A DNA stretch of 64,000 bases from Distichodus sexfasciatus (GCA_032718565.1 JAVGVS010000163.1:531501-595500); one strand, 5' to 3'; shown: positions 32,879-45,693, counted from the first letter of the stretch. Notes: generated from the sequence alone by a model not told the origin. Numbers and translations are program-made.

Positions 32879-35042
32879 TACAAGAAAGACCATTAAGCGC
32901 TCTTGCATGCTGGGAGCAGGCATCTATGTCCGGATTGTGTCTGACTTGATTTCATCGAAAAAGCGTTTGGTTCCGAGTGTGCTATGGCTCATATGCAACT
33001 GGACCTTCCATCCATTATGCCTTTAATTTCCAGGGGTAAGATGAAGGAGCTCAGCTTTTCATTAATGACAGCTGCTCCTACAAACTGTGGCCAATCATCT
33101 CATATGTGCAGGCAAAAAAACAGAGAAACTGGATCTGCATTCCATCTCTGCCCTTTGAGGGGAACATCAAACGTGTCACGACGAAATGACAGTTATGAAA
33201 ATTACTTACAATTTCTCTCCTACTCTATTTAGACACCAAACACAGAAAATGGCCTGGAAACACGTTTTTTGGGGGGGGGGTGGGCGGTGCTGGACTTAAA
33301 AACACATCCAGAAGAACAGGCTCTTATTAATATAACTTCTTCATTTCACATGCAATCTCTGCATCCATGGACCCATGTTTTCCGGCCGAGACTTTGCAAT
33401 CCCGTTAATATTAGAATGATACCATAAAAATCAGTGTCTTCAAAAACAGACAAAACCAGGCTCGGAATATTCATATACCGTACATTTTGTCAAAAGAATG
33501 CCTTTGTCCACTCTGAAAGAGGCTAAACTGGGGGGTCGTATACCTCAGTCCCCCCCCCAAGTCCTTTGAAAATCTTTGTACTGCTTTCAAGGCGAGGTCA
33601 CACGATAGCTCTGAATGACTCTTTTTCCAAGGTGCTTTCACCTTTGGTCAAGTGCTTTGAAACCAACATGCTATTGTTATTTTACTGGCCGTGACAAAGA
33701 CAAAGGCCTGACTGACCGACTCGCGCACACGGACTGTAATGCTATATGGCTGGGAATTTCTCCCTCATTTCTATGCTAAATGTGATCTTTGGACTGCATG
33801 ACTGACCACGTTATTATCTATACATGAAACAGGCTTATCAATACAGAACTTACTGGGTCCACGGACCAAAGACAAACACCTGCTTTGTACAGGAAGTTCA
33901 AGCCCGTGGTAACCTGTAAAATTCTGCTCGTTTCAGACTTCTAGGTTTTCAAGCAGGTTTGATTGAAAAAGCTTGCACATCACGCATTAATATGCACAAC
34001 ATTAATAAACTCGGCTAATTTATGGTCTATTCATAAGGCATATAGTTCTAATTAGAGATCATGACTAAATGAAATTGTCAGTTCCCTCGTTTTTTTTGCC
34101 TTAAAACGGAAGATCTGGGGTGCGCTGCAAGACGAATGGAGAAGAAAATCCCTCAGTCAAAACTCCTCCTCTATTCTTCTGTAAAGACTAATGAAGTTTT
34201 CATTTAACGTTAAATAAAAAATGCGGGGAAACCAGAATTGTTATCGATCCTAATAGTCCTTGTAATATTTACTCAAAAGGAACAGCTGTAAATAATTAGT
34301 TTATTAGTAGGTGCAAATGGACTCACATTTGAGAATACAACATTATCAGTCCTCAGGTTATCTAGGTTTTACCTTTAACTCAACAAGAACAAAAGGCAAG
34401 TGAGGCTCCTCATGGTCTGGCTTGTGACAAGCAATCCTGTGGAACAATATACTTATCTTTACAAAGATCGCTGACTTAGTCATGAGCAACACCAGAAATC
34501 TGTTGGTGTTTTCAGTAGCATATGCCTGATGTCTAACTTACTTACTAATCACATGTGCAGTTATTGTATTGTATGACGACAAATGCTGATGGCAGTCTAA
34601 CGTATTGGATCGTTGTTGTTGTGCTGATATTTTGAAACCACATTTTCTTTATGCTTTGTGGTTTCACACCAGGCTTTCTGAGACAATTGAAGTTGCCCAC
34701 GAAGATCAAAAGTAAAGATTCAAAGGCATATAAAGAATTTTGTGCAATTTAATATAAATTCTGATCAATGTTCCATAATGATAAGTTATTAGTAGAAAAA
34801 ATAAGCTACAAATGTAGAGTGCTCAATCGTGCTCAGTAGTGTTCGATAGGTTTTAACCTCGAGCACTGACCCCATCATTGTAATCACGCAATGCATAAGC
34901 TGCATGCCAAAAGCATGATGCATATAAATTTGGTCCTGAAAATGCTGACCTCCTCCTGTAGCTCGTCAGCCTGTGAAATCGGTGAGGGCACGAATGCTGA
35001 CATCATCGTATCACTTTGCTAAAAAAGCAAAAACAAACAGGA

Positions 35043-35071
35043 GGGTGGGGCGGGATGGCGGGGGCGGAGGG
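35043..35071 (+). other. potential G-quadruplex sequence
   Basis: GGGTGGGGCGGGATGGCGGG followed by GGCGGAGGG gives five G-runs in 29 bases. Confidence 0.7.
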
Positions 35072-36203
35072 TTCCAGCACCTTTGGTTTCAACTGTGCAC
35101 ATCTCGACAAAGGAGCCCCTGAGGCACCTAGCACAGGTGTGACCTGCATTTGATAAACTTAACTTCTAACCCAGAGTAAATAATGCCGGAGCTGCCCAGG
35201 TGCACCTTTTGTTTGTGTGTGACTTTTGGCAGCGGCGCAACTTTCGCAACAGGGCCGGGGGAGGAGAAGCCACAACGCCACCTGCACTAGAGGCCTTATG
35301 AGCTCAGCTGACGAGACGGATAATGTTCGTTCCTCTGACACCCTCCCGAACCTGCTGGATGTTGTTAAGCTTTAATTAAGCTAGTGATTCTCTAATTAAG
35401 CTAGAGAAGCGTGGCTTCTCTAATCCCCATGTCATGTCTTAGCAAGCCACTTTTAGCTTGTCGGTAGTTTAAATTGTTCCATTAGTACTCGTTTGGTGTG
35501 AAATTTACATCAAATCTGTTTCTAAATCAAGTTGCCCACAGTTTGCAAAATGAATCCTATTTTATGGTGATGTTTGAAATTTCTCCCAGGTAATTTATTA
35601 GCACATAATTTGTTTAACTTGTTCCTTAAGAGGCGGACACATAGTGCCTCAATAAGTCAGTCTACCACCAACAGTGTGGCAACTGTCCAGATAAGAGGCT
35701 TAAGAAAGTACATATATAGCTGCTATGTGGTCTAACGCAACGCCAGATTTATGTGGAAAGTCACCTGGAATAATGTAGCTGACAAATGACACTACACGTC
35801 CCTCATTTCATGACCTGGAAGGCTAATAATTCCGTGTTTGAGCAGTAGCATGCAGCATTATGCTTACGTACAAAGACAATGTGTGTTTGATCAGTCATTC
35901 CTATGAGCTCAGATGGACTACTTTTCAGTCCAGCTTACACTGGTGGGTGGTCTTTATGTTCTGCTTAAGCAAAGATTAACCTGTAATCTGTAATGTGATT
36001 CTGTAAGAGAGCCCTTGCTCAACTTTATTAGGGCCAGAGCAGGCAGAATTCTTCGGCTAGGTCATGATTATGATCTCCCTGTACCTTCTGACCAGCTTAG
36101 AAATTGTATAAAGTACAGTCACCACCGATGACTGATTACAGGACCTTAGTTAAACTGTTTTTATTTGGCTGTTGGTCCGTGTATGTTGTAATGCATTCAT
36201 GGG

Positions 36204-36263
36204 GATTGGCTGAATTTGCATTAATAGTTGCAATCGCAACAACGCGAAATCCTGGAGGCTCTG
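36204..36263 (-). mobile_element. MITE family A, end fragment
   Basis: TAATAGTTGCAATCGCAACA then CGCGAAATCCTGGAGGCTCTG matches the inverse of the left end of family A. About 60 bp remain. Confidence 0.75.
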
Positions 36264-36330
36264 ATATTGTGCTGGTATTAATGGATGAGACACAGCAGCA
36301 TTGCTAGTGTTTTTGTGCTGGTATAAAGTC

Positions 36331-36465
36331 AAGGTACTTTCCCCAAGCACTGCTCCCCGGCCGCTGCCCACTGCTCCTTCATGGCTGGCTCAAATGCAGA
36401 GGTCACTTTTCATTGTGGTGCACTGTGTGCTGTGCTGTGTTCATGACCACAACTAATCACTCACT
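36331..36465 (+). mobile_element. GGGGCAGTTGG-headed SINE, head missing
   Basis: CCCCAAGCACTGCTCCCCGG, CCACTGCTCCTTCATGG, CAAATGCAGAGGTCAC and GGTGCACTGTGTGCTGTGCT match the body and tail of the family. The tRNA-like head is lost. Confidence 0.85.
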
Positions 36466-36827
36466 TTCACTGTTTGTTTCATTGGTTCCTGTTTTAGTTC
36501 CTGCCCCCAGCTTACCCTCTTCTGTTCTTCTCTGTTTTAGCATGAGGTGTCTCTCCCTTTTTGTTAGTTTCCTATTTTAGGGATGTCTCCCTGTTGTCTC
36601 TGTTGATCCATTGCTACTCTACCCCATGCTGGTGTGCTGTAGTTTCTGTGTGTTTTTAAAGAGAAGCAAGAGGGCTTTCACTTTGAGGCCATGGAGCCTG
36701 TTTGTTTCTGTGTTTGAATAAATGCCTGCATTGTTGCCATGAAGCCTTCATTTGTCACAGATGAACTGACCCTAAACAAATGCAGCAAGCATTTGGAACT
36801 TTCATGGACGTGAGGCAGAGCAAGTCT

Positions 36828-36847
36828 AGCAGCAGCAGCAGCAGCAG
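36828..36847. repeat. (AGC)n triplet repeat
   Basis: About six to seven AGC triplets followed by AGGAGG. Confidence 0.9.
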
Positions 36848-37273
36848 GAGGAGGGCCAGCTGATTCTCCGTTGAGGAGCTGTTGAGCTTCATAGTCTGAT
36901 GAGGAGGAAGATGGTATGCCGTACCACCCCAGGGGAAGCTGGTGGATGAGGGCGCTGCCAATCCCGCCAGCTGTGGTGTTCGCTGGCTACCCTGCCTCTG
37001 ACAACTCTGCTGCCAAGGATTTCACCCTGCTTTCATAGGTGGGTGCACACCTGAAGACCTGAAGTCTTCCCCGTGTCCCATTAGCTTCCCGGGCTCCGCC
37101 CTGTCCTGTGCCTGCTCCCAGAGCTCTGCCCACTCCAGGTTCTACCTTTCCCAAATCTCTTTTGGCTCCTCACAGACCCCAGTTGGCCCCCAGAAGGCCC
37201 CTAGTCCTGTCTTGAGTCTGTTATGTGGTATGTCAGTTATTTCCCTCTGTACTGCCCATTTGTTGAAACTTAA

Positions 37274-37802
37274 GGCTGAAATATACTTGCTGTTAACTAT
37301 GTGTGTATGTACGTACGTACAGCCACGATCCGTATCCTGCGTTCTTTGCGTGGGTTTTTGTGCACGTACTCAAAAATGTACAGAACGTATACGGAGATGC
37401 AATACCTGCGTAATTTATAGGGGGCAGTGTTGCGAGATCTGTAATGTCTCTCATTGGCAAAACCAGAGAAAAGAATTCCCCATTTTGCTGAGGAGATCTA
37501 TTAAGTGGTCGAACGTACCATCTCCGCGATTTTCGTTTTCTTCTCCGGTGCCGTCTCAATATGATGAAGATTAATGCTTTTTCGACTGAAGACATGTTTG
37601 TTTGGAATAACAGACGACAATTTTAAGATACAGGTATCCATTCATTTATTAGGTTTGTGGCCTCGACACTGACTCCTGGTGGTAAGGAGTACACACTACA
37701 GATTACGACACACAGTACGGATGCAAGTATATCAGCACAAACGTTAACAACGCGGCGGTGTACGGATACGCATACGTAGATCACAGCAAGTATATTTCAG
37801 CC
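37274..37802. mobile_element. MITE with TTAA target duplication (GGCTGAAATATACTTGCTGT ends)
   Basis: The ends GGCTGAAATATACTTGCTGT and ACAGCAAGTATATTTCAGCC are exact 20-bp inverses. TTAA lies on both sides (37270-37273, 37803-37806), the duplication used by piggyBac and Kolobok elements; a 3-bp Harbinger TTA/TAA reading is also possible. It is 529 bp and rich in TACG and ACGTA motifs. It is inserted in the direct repeat listed above. Confidence 0.9.
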
Positions 37803-39608
37803 TTAATTAGTTACACGTCCATCAGTTACGCCTGCTTTAGCCTAGTCCTTTGTTTCTAGTTTCTTGATCTGTTCATGCCTGTTTTAGTCCCTACCTCCAG
37901 CTTACCCTGTTCTGTTAATCCAGTGGTTTAGTATTTACTGTGTTTGCATGTGTTCCCATTTAGTTAGTTTACTATTTTTAGGCATGTCTCTCCCTTTTGT
38001 CTCAGGTGGTCCACCATCACCCTACCCGACGTTGGTGCGTTTTGTGTTCTTGAAGAGGGCTTTCAGTTTATCGCTTTGATGACATCGAGCCATTACTTGC
38101 GTCGGTGCCATGAATCTGCGTGTCCCATCGGTGTTATTCATTACATCTACATGGTGAATACTGGTCTGTGTATAACTAGACACCAGTCTGCTGTCCCTAA
38201 ATGCTGGGTTTTTTTTAATAATGGCGTCACTAATAAATATAACTAACTGTACTACAACAACAACTTCTCTGTACTCCAGATTTGCCAGTTATACAAAACA
38301 TGCATTCCAAGTCTGATGCTTTATGTTGGCGTGCACCTTTGAACCTGCTCACCGTGCCAAATGTTGTAAATATTAGTGAAGAAACATCTTCTGTTTTTAT
38401 TATAGCCAAGGAAGCCATAAAAAATACCACATCAACACTTTTATAAACAGCATTAACACACTCCTGATCCAACGTGGTTTTCGGTTTAGAAATATCTATG
38501 AAGATGTAACAAATAATAAACTTCACATGAAACGTAAAGAAGCAATGGGTCATTTTGAAAGTATACCTGATGCCTTTGGGAACGTATTTCTCATAGGTAA
38601 ACGTTGGCCTCAGTCCCTCCGAAGAACACAAACACACCAACAAGGTCAAGCTTGGTCTGACTGTTTTAAGATTACCTGCTACTCAAACAGCTTCTAAAGA
38701 AAGCGGTATTAGGTGTTTGGATGTGGGTTTGATTTTTAAGATGGTGGGGAAGGCGCAAAAATATTTTTCCTATGCAGTTTTTCGCCAGATGAAGGCCTTT
38801 GGTGCAAAATGGGGTTCGGGAGGTCATGACGGCATAATGCGGTGTTCACAGGCCGGTTTTTTAAAACATGAGGGACCCGATTCACAGCTTGAGTCTTCTT
38901 GTGGACATGGCTACTGCGGCTTCTTTGAATGTCTGTGAAAAAGGTGGACGTGTTGTAACCCGGCCTTTTATACCAGCCCTGGCATGGTCAGCTTATGAAG
39001 CTTAACTGGAGCGACAACGTAGTATTGTTTACAGAGTCAACATTTAGGGGGGTGAAATCTGACAGCGGGGCTCTGCCTAAACTCGCCCATCGTACCTCAT
39101 GAAATGTTATAATCACAACTCCCGTTGGGACCAGAGGTCATGCGAAACCACAGTTTGGTAGTGTGTCTTGACAAATTGCAGGAAGGTTTATACTCGTCTC
39201 TGGCCGGCAAGGACGCCGTTCCATTTTCGGTTTACATTCCTTTTGTCAGCTATTTAGTTGTCCTTGATTTGCAGAGGCATTGTTTTATTAAAACCATGTA
39301 ATGCTGTCGCCATTTGACCCACGTGACATGCAGAGTTAGCGGGAGTGATAATAAACACTTGGCCCTGCGTAAAAAGGTCAAAGCCCCAAACATGTCACTG
39401 GAATTACGAGAAACGAAGCTCTTTCGGAAGAGAGTCGTATATAACGCCAGAATCTGCAGACAGAGGAAAACAAATGAACCGAGTCTACAATTGGCCAAAG
39501 TCTGAAAGGAATGCATTTCTAATTCCCTCATTTTGTTAAGGTCTAATTTGGGGAAAAAGCAGCAACTTAATGGTTGAGCGTTCTGCATGTCATGTAGTAA
39601 AGGAGTAA

Positions 39609-40067
39609 GGGCCTGTGTCCACCAAACACGTTTTTTGGACTGACAGCGGTCAAACCCTCTTTCAGAGCGCTTTCTCTGCGCTTCTCTCAGCGATTGTTGT
39701 TGCTAGGTTACGAAATGTGTCTGTCTGTTTCTCTTTCATTTAACGTTAATTGGTGTTCCCTTGAGATCGGTAGTTTAGCCGACATGATAATGGAGAGAAA
39801 TCGCATCTTGGCGTTAGCGGCTAGTTAGCTTCTCCATTTGCTCCAGATCCGCCACCATTGTCGTTAGTGAGTTCTTGACTGTGTATGTCCTACTCCTTCC
39901 TCGATTTTGATTGGCTAGCAAGAGAGAAGTGACACTGACGAGCCCAGCGTTGTTCTAAAAGTTTAACGGATTTCAACATGAAGCGCTCTCAGCGCTGAAG
40001 CTCATAAAATTTGTGTTAAAAAATCGGGCGCTCTCAGTGCAAAAAAGGTGTTTGGTGGACGCAGGCT
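39609..40067. mobile_element. MITE family C, full copy (GCCTGTGTCCACCAAACAC ends)
   Basis: The left end GGCCTGTGTCCACCAAACAC and right end GTGTTTGGTGGACGCAGGC are inverted. Internal GCGCTCTCAGCGCTGAAG and TTTTGATTGGCTAGCAAGAG are shared with the fragment at 22235-22430. 459 bp, non-coding. Confidence 0.88.
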
Positions 40068-40356
40068 CTTGAAGCTGAGTTTGTAAAAATGTAAAACAGT
40101 TGAAAGTTCATGTTTACAGACATACTTGTTTGCCGTGTTACCATCATCTGGCCTTGTGGTAATGTGTTATACTGAGGGAATGGCAAATTGGATGGCAAGT
40201 TTGCTTTTTAAATGTGTGTTTGTGTGTGTATTGGGGAGGGTGTGTGCAACCCTCCTGACACAGTGTGGAGTTTGTTCCCATCCTAATGGAATTGACGAAA
40301 TATTTCAGGGGGAATCCCATTACGTAGCAAGCGCCATGCTGTAATAATGTACTCAC

Positions 40357-40447
40357 AGTCATTTTCCCACTGCGGTTGGCCTCCTCACGCTCAGCCAGGG
40401 CTCTCAGGAAGTTATCTTTGAGTTCTTTTCCTGCACTTGCCAGGGTC
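40357..40447 (-). CDS. coding exon B of the unidentified minus-strand gene
   Basis: A 91-nt exon with acceptor CTTTTCCAG and donor ACT/GTGAGT. The first base completes a Lys codon with the two bases left by exon A. The remaining 30 codons begin TLASAGKELKDNFL and end AEREEANRSGKMT. The stretch is highly charged and probably helical, as in a coiled-coil or adaptor segment. The exon ends in phase 0, matching exon C. I do not recognise the family. The two-sided splice signals, the single open frame and the non-repetitive protein-like composition make this and exon A the best coding calls of the window. Confidence 0.75.
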
Positions 40448-41639
40448 CTGGAAAAGTCAACAGCAAAACGGTTTGAAATGTTCCTTAAGAAAGTCTTTAA
40501 AGCCTAAAATGATCTCTGTTGACTTTTTCCGTCCCTCAAAATAAAGATCCCATTGATGCTCGCTGTTTTTGATATTAATTTATTATAATGGCTCCTACAT
40601 GGCAGTCAAGATCAGTTTTTCATTTGTTTACCTACACTGCTTCCAAATTCCGCTTCCACAGAGGTGATACCAACATCACTTGAACATCTGAATGTTAAGT
40701 CACTGATTTTTTTGAAATATTTTTGTAATTCGTGGTATTTTCAAATGAATAGAGTTCATTCTGTGTATACCTCCTAATAAGCAAAGAAGATGAGGGCGAG
40801 TTAGATGAGAACGTGGATTTTTAAACCTGTCAAACGGCTATACGGCTTGAAGAACAGAAATAACCGCAACCCGATCACATTAAATCCAAAGCTTAACGCA
40901 ATAAAAACGGGAACAGATTTATGAATCGAAAAATGTGAACAGTCCTGCCGAGTGATTTCAGATAAACACTACAATAACTGCACGTCAGAGGTTAATTAAT
41001 CACACTGGGAAATATTTCTGGACCAATTTCCTCTCTAGGTCCTCGGCTCTATCTCGTGTTGAAAGTTTCTCTGACTGGATTTGGCTCGCCGCCGTGGAAG
41101 CTGAGTTCTGGCATAGCGCAGGAGCCGCGGCACCTGACAAAACACTGGCATTCATCTCGCACCTTTCGCAGTGCCGTACCAGCAATAGTGCCCCGTCTTT
41201 CACCCGGCGTTCGCTTCGCCCACTTTTCATAATGTCTACAGTATACCTCCAGAATCATCTGCTTGCCAGTAAACAAGTATTTGAGAACTTGCCTGGGTTT
41301 ACACACCATTCTGTGAGGTGCAGGAGGAGGTGAAAAGGGCAGCTGGGTTCAGCCTGACCGAGCCTCACTTGCTTACCATCTTGTTACGTTTCATAACTCT
41401 TTTCCACGGAGCTGATTATGAAGCCGGATATAAATTTCGTGGAAAATACCGCTGTTTTGCTATCGTTGTTTGCTGGTTATTGCTGGTTGGATGCTGGTTC
41501 AGATGGTGGCAGCTAAGAAAAAATATATTTATTGACCACATACAAAGATGCCATGCTTATACTAAAGGACTTTACAAAGTCTAAGGTAAACAAAATGTAA
41601 AATGAACGATGCAGGACAAAATAAAGAAATAACAATAAA

Positions 41640-42195
41640 ATATAGCCGCTAGTGGCAATAAGAAGGGGCCCAAGCCAAGTCAGACGTCAAAATTACACAA
41701 AACAACAAAAAAGCTCTATTATGACATCACATAAATGTGTGTAGCGCCCCCTATTGATCAATTAGAATCACTGTATATTTCCCTCTTGCATATCTTAGTT
41801 TTGATTAACTGCATTAACTATATCACGACATAAGGAGTTAGAACATAGAACAATAAAGTGAAATGACATGGGAGAAAGAATTAAAGATGCAAATAGAAAT
41901 TTGTGACTTGGTAGTGAAGCTTCTTTTTTTGTTGTGACAGCTTCAACCAGTTGTGTTTATAAAGGAACTAACCTCTAACAGTGTTCATATAAGAATTAGG
42001 TGATTTTCTATCATTTAATTATAAACGCTCGTTTATGACCTCACAGGAACTTGTGTTGTCACCAGCTCTGTTATGACAATTATCGGCCAATCACTGTGAT
42101 TTTCGGCCTATGGTGAGTTTCACAGCATTCTTATTTACCCTGAAAATTTCAGCCTTCTGCGACTTAGCGCACAATCAGTTTTGTAGGAGAAAATA
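41640..42195. repeat. fish dispersed repeat (GCCGCTAGTGGCAATAA ... TTTTGTAGGAG)
   Basis: Contains TATAGCCGCTAGTGGCAATA, GGGGCCCAAGC, GTGTAGCGCCCCCTATTG and, near the end, CCTGAAAATTTCAGCC and CAGTTTTGTAGGAG. I recall these together from fish repeats. The end part has a relative at 61411-61560. Boundaries are approximate. Confidence 0.6.
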
Positions 42196-43895
42196 AAATC
42201 TTCAGTCGTTAGTCTACAGTATTTCATCGTGGACTGAATGCAAGTCAGTTTAAAATGTCCACAGAGCATGTAGACTGATTATGTCAAGAAACACATTGTT
42301 GAACTGGAGGTGCAAGTGAAAAAGCATGTTCAAAACACCGTTTAAACAGATGGTTTGATAACGACCCAAATTTAAGGGTAAAATGGCTTTTCCTGGTTCG
42401 TCATATGTCACCAGATAAAGACAAAAAACCTGCAGAGAGTATATTCTTCTCATTATCAAGAGACGCTAAAACCAGTACGTTTTCCCACGGGAAGCTCAAG
42501 AGAAACTCTTAGGAAAAGCTTTGACGATAACATTTGAAAGTTAGATTTAAAGACATAACGATGCCGATTTTGTTTACTGTTCCTTGACCATTCATTAGAG
42601 ATCCTCGAGACGACGACTATGAGGTCAAACGGCGTGCACCTGCACTGGCCAGAAGGCTTAATATTCCTAATGACCCCGACTCCAACCCCTCCTCCTTCTA
42701 GAGTTAACAGGCATCCACTGTTGCCCAACTCAGGTTACAGAGGGACAGGTAGGGGGCTTTCACAAACAGGGCTCACTGCTTTAGAAAGGACTTAGCAGAG
42801 CATGATGCGCTTGGGGCCCTCTTCTGTTTATTCTGGATGATGAAAGGAAAGTCGGGGGAAAGCTTTAAGTAAATGGAACACACACATGCCATTTATTTTG
42901 CTCGAGCTGCTCAACTGCCTGCAGTTCATAAACGTGCAGCCGGGTGCCAAGAGCTTGTAACGCTAGCGAGAGGAAATCTAAACTTATGTGGAGCATGTTA
43001 AACTTCAACATGCTGATCTGTTGCTTTACAGTCACTTTTGGATTAAACGACAGCGACCGAAATGATTGGCGTGATTTTTAGCTACAGAAACAAAAGGGCC
43101 TACTCCAGCATACCGCTACGATGACGGAAGCAGATTACCGAAATCTGTTTGAGGTCTGGCACCGCCACCCAGGTACTGAAATGTCAAACAAAAACGTCAG
43201 CGCAGAAGAGGTGTTAGAAAATTATTGGCCGGTCAAGTTAATCTCAGAAATAATCTCATTCTTGGTCTATTCTAAGAATGTGCTCCACGAGGTCTGCCAG
43301 CTTTCATTCGGCCGTTCCTGAGCGCTGACGATTGACATTTTTCACTGGTGATATGCTAACATGTCAGAGAGGCTAAGTCAACAGCGATAGGTGTGTTGAA
43401 TTACATTGACGTTGCTCAAATCGCAATGCGATGAACTAGAGCGTTGTTCATTTCTACCTCCTTTATCAATTATACAAACAGAATTGGCTGGTCGGTGATA
43501 GCTGGCTGCATGTAAGCAGCTGCTGGCTCTCATTTTGTGAGAAGACATTGGAACACATTTGGTACAGCCTTGAAGGTAAATCAACAAATCTTTCATTGGT
43601 CAAACAAGTCGACGAGCTCACTGTGAACTGTCCAAGACTTTTCAAGGTGATTCAACAGTTTAGAATGGCAAAAACAATCTAGAACACATTGGACACGTTT
43701 GTTAAATAATAGGCTGTTATGTGGTTACATTTGTACATTGTAATGGTTTTTGGCATTTGTTTTTTGTAACCGGTTATGGTTTGTTGAACTGGTGAACTTT
43801 CTTTTAAAGGCATATTTTATACTGTATTTGTTCCACATTCATCCTAACAGCCCTCAAGAAAATCAGATAACTCCAATGTAGAGATTATTTGTGTG

Positions 43896-44138
43896 AGATT
43901 ATTTGTCATTGTGAACACAGCACAGCACACAGTGCACCACAACGAAACGTGACCTCTGCATTTGACCCATCCGTGAAGGAGCAGTGGGCAGCTAACAAGG
44001 GCAGTGCCCGGGGAGCAGTGCTTGGGGACAATACCTTGCTCATAAGTACCTCTGTGGTAACTTTACCGGCCCTGGATTCGAACCTGCGACCTTCTGATCA
44101 CAGGGCGAACACCCTACCGTTACGCCACCAACTGCCCC
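43896..44138 (-). mobile_element. GGGGCAGTTGG-headed SINE, full length, inverted
   Basis: On the minus strand: head GGGGCAGTTGGTGGCGTAAC with A box, then GTTCGCCCTGTGATCAGAAG, B box GGTTCGAATCC, body CCCCAAGCACTGCTCCCCGG and GAGCAGTGG-complement, tail GGTGCACTGTGTGCTGTGCT and TGTTCACAATGACAAATAAT. This is the best copy and serves as the family reference. The GAGACAAGACC element begins directly after it. Confidence 0.92.
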
Positions 44139-44583
44139 TAAAAGAGACCACCTAAACCAAGACCAAGAGCAGAGTGTTGTTTCGAGACCGAGACAAGACC
44201 AAGACTCTGTAGGGCTGAACGAAAAATAAGGCTAGTGCCATTTGGAAACACTTATTTATCCATTTGGTATCTATCTGGATACAGAATACAATAATTTGAT
44301 AACAAATAATGCATTTTTCTACATTGTTCCTTCTCTATTGATTACTCTCTAACATTATAAAACGGGAAAACTATTTACTGATCAATTGAAAATGAAGGAA
44401 TACTGAAGTTTCGGGTAATTTTGAGCCAGTTTGGACTCATTTTGAAGAGAAGTTAATTTTTTGCGCATGATGGCGTTCCATAGGCGAGCGCTAACTTGTG
44501 TTTACATCGTGAATAATGTAATTAATTTACGCAATTACTTCAGTCTGAGACAAGACCGAGACTTTTAGAGTTCTACAACACTG
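44139..44583 (+). mobile_element. GAGACAAGACC element, copy with shared core
   Basis: The outer parts GACCACCTAAACCAAGACCA and GAGACCGAGACAAGACCAAG on the left and CTGAGACAAGACCGAGAC, then CTACAACACT, on the right match the family. Inside, from TAGGGCTGAACGA at 44213, lies the core shared with the 6682-7272 element (TGATTACTCTCTAACATTAT, AATTGAAAATGAAGGAATAC). Its start directly abuts the SINE head. Confidence 0.8.
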
Positions 44584-44884
44584 CTCTAATGCGTTGTTAC
44601 AATTAATATGAACCTTAAGCGGGCTCAGCTGTTTTTTACTGTCATTAGTACGGCTTATTCAGTGAAACCTTACTTCACAAATTGTCGATAGCAAGTCCGT
44701 AACTCCATCGTAGCACTTGTGGGTTGTGTCGGTATCGTACGTATGAGGAAAGCGACAGAATCTCACATCTGTGCAGTGTTCGAATTCCAAGGCGAGTGTC
44801 AAACAGATGTGCCCTTAATTACAATTTTACATAGCAAATTGGAAAGTACACATTTATGCGCCTGCCAGATGCCACAAACGCACC

Positions 44885-44934
44885 GGGAGGGTGGTGGTGG
44901 GGTTGGGTGTAGGAGGGGGCGCGGGGAGAAGGGG
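44885..44934 (+). other. potential G-quadruplex sequence
   Basis: Runs of G at close spacing: GGGAGGGTGGTGGTGGGGTT, GGGTGTAGGAGGGGGCG, GGGGAGAAGGGG. Confidence 0.7.
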
Positions 44935-45693
44935 CTTCTGAGAAAACATAATTTACGTCCAACAAAATTGACCACACCGCTCCTCATATCCGGCATACCT
45001 CTAAAGCTAGTTAGGTTCTGGCAGCGCCAGTCCAGCTACATGTGGTGGAGATGGAGAGGGAGATAGCCGCTTGCGTTTCTGCGTTTGGTTATGATTCCAT
45101 CGCGCTTTGGTACGGTTCTTGTCGCGGGCCTGAATGAGGAAAGTGGCGGACGGGGTTGTAAAAGGGAAATGTGCATTTTATGTTGCGTTGCGGCAGGGAC
45201 TCTCAGGACGAAGCATTGGTGGAAATAGTTTTTGCCGCACTCAGTTGGCCGCTCGCACGACCTCAGAGCGACTGAATCAATCTCACTTTTTATAGGGCTA
45301 TGATAAATGGCTCTCGGAGGACAAGGCTAAGTGGCCTTGAAATATGGTGTTGATGCACATGGTGGGGCCTGGTTATTTACATCCAATTTCAGGGTGTTTG
45401 GGACATAAGGCATGGCACTCAGCTGGATAGCGTCAAATCAAAGACTTGAGGTTTCAGTGTGTGTTTGCATGTCCACGCTTTTTGTGCAAAATGTTACATG
45501 TATTCATTTTCTTATTCATGGCAGTCTTTTCCCTTGAATCAGCACATGTGCACGGGTCAGTCTTCAATTCTGGACCACAAAAGAAGGGAATTATTTGGAC
45601 TAGTCATGAACACGAAGAAGTAATTAATCACGCCGTACCATAATAAAAGGGGATTCTTTTCCAAAATGGATTTCAGATGGCCCTTACACTTGA

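Larger units (their letters stand above)
36480..38150 (+). repeat. diverged direct-repeat pair, possibly LTRs of a small retroelement
   Basis: CCTGTTTTAGTTCCTGCCCC then CAGCTTACCCTCTTCTGTT near 36490-36535 recurs as CCTGTTTTAGTCCCTACCTC then CAGCTTACCCTGTTCTGTT near 37877-37916. Later parts also match (GTCTCTCCCTTTT, AGAGGGCTTTCA). The first unit ends TTTGTCACAG near 36761, which resembles the 3' end of a fish LTR. A GC-richer, CAG-containing segment lies between. The second unit is interrupted by the element at 37274-37802. No gag or pol is recognised, so the LTR reading is tentative. Confidence 0.45.
27750..40356. other. intron between exons B and C (about 12.6 kb)
   Basis: Bounded by the donor GTGAGT below exon B and the acceptor GCAG above exon C. 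Stretches without listed repeats (29720-32640, 32735-36203, 38151-39608) hold no gene or RNA that I can support. The section from 33900 to 36000 is rich in TAAT cores and looks single-copy. Confidence 0.5.

Noticed and set aside
38230..38649. 139-codon minus-strand frame
   Set aside because: No recognisable domain, no convincing splice sites, AT-rich codon use.
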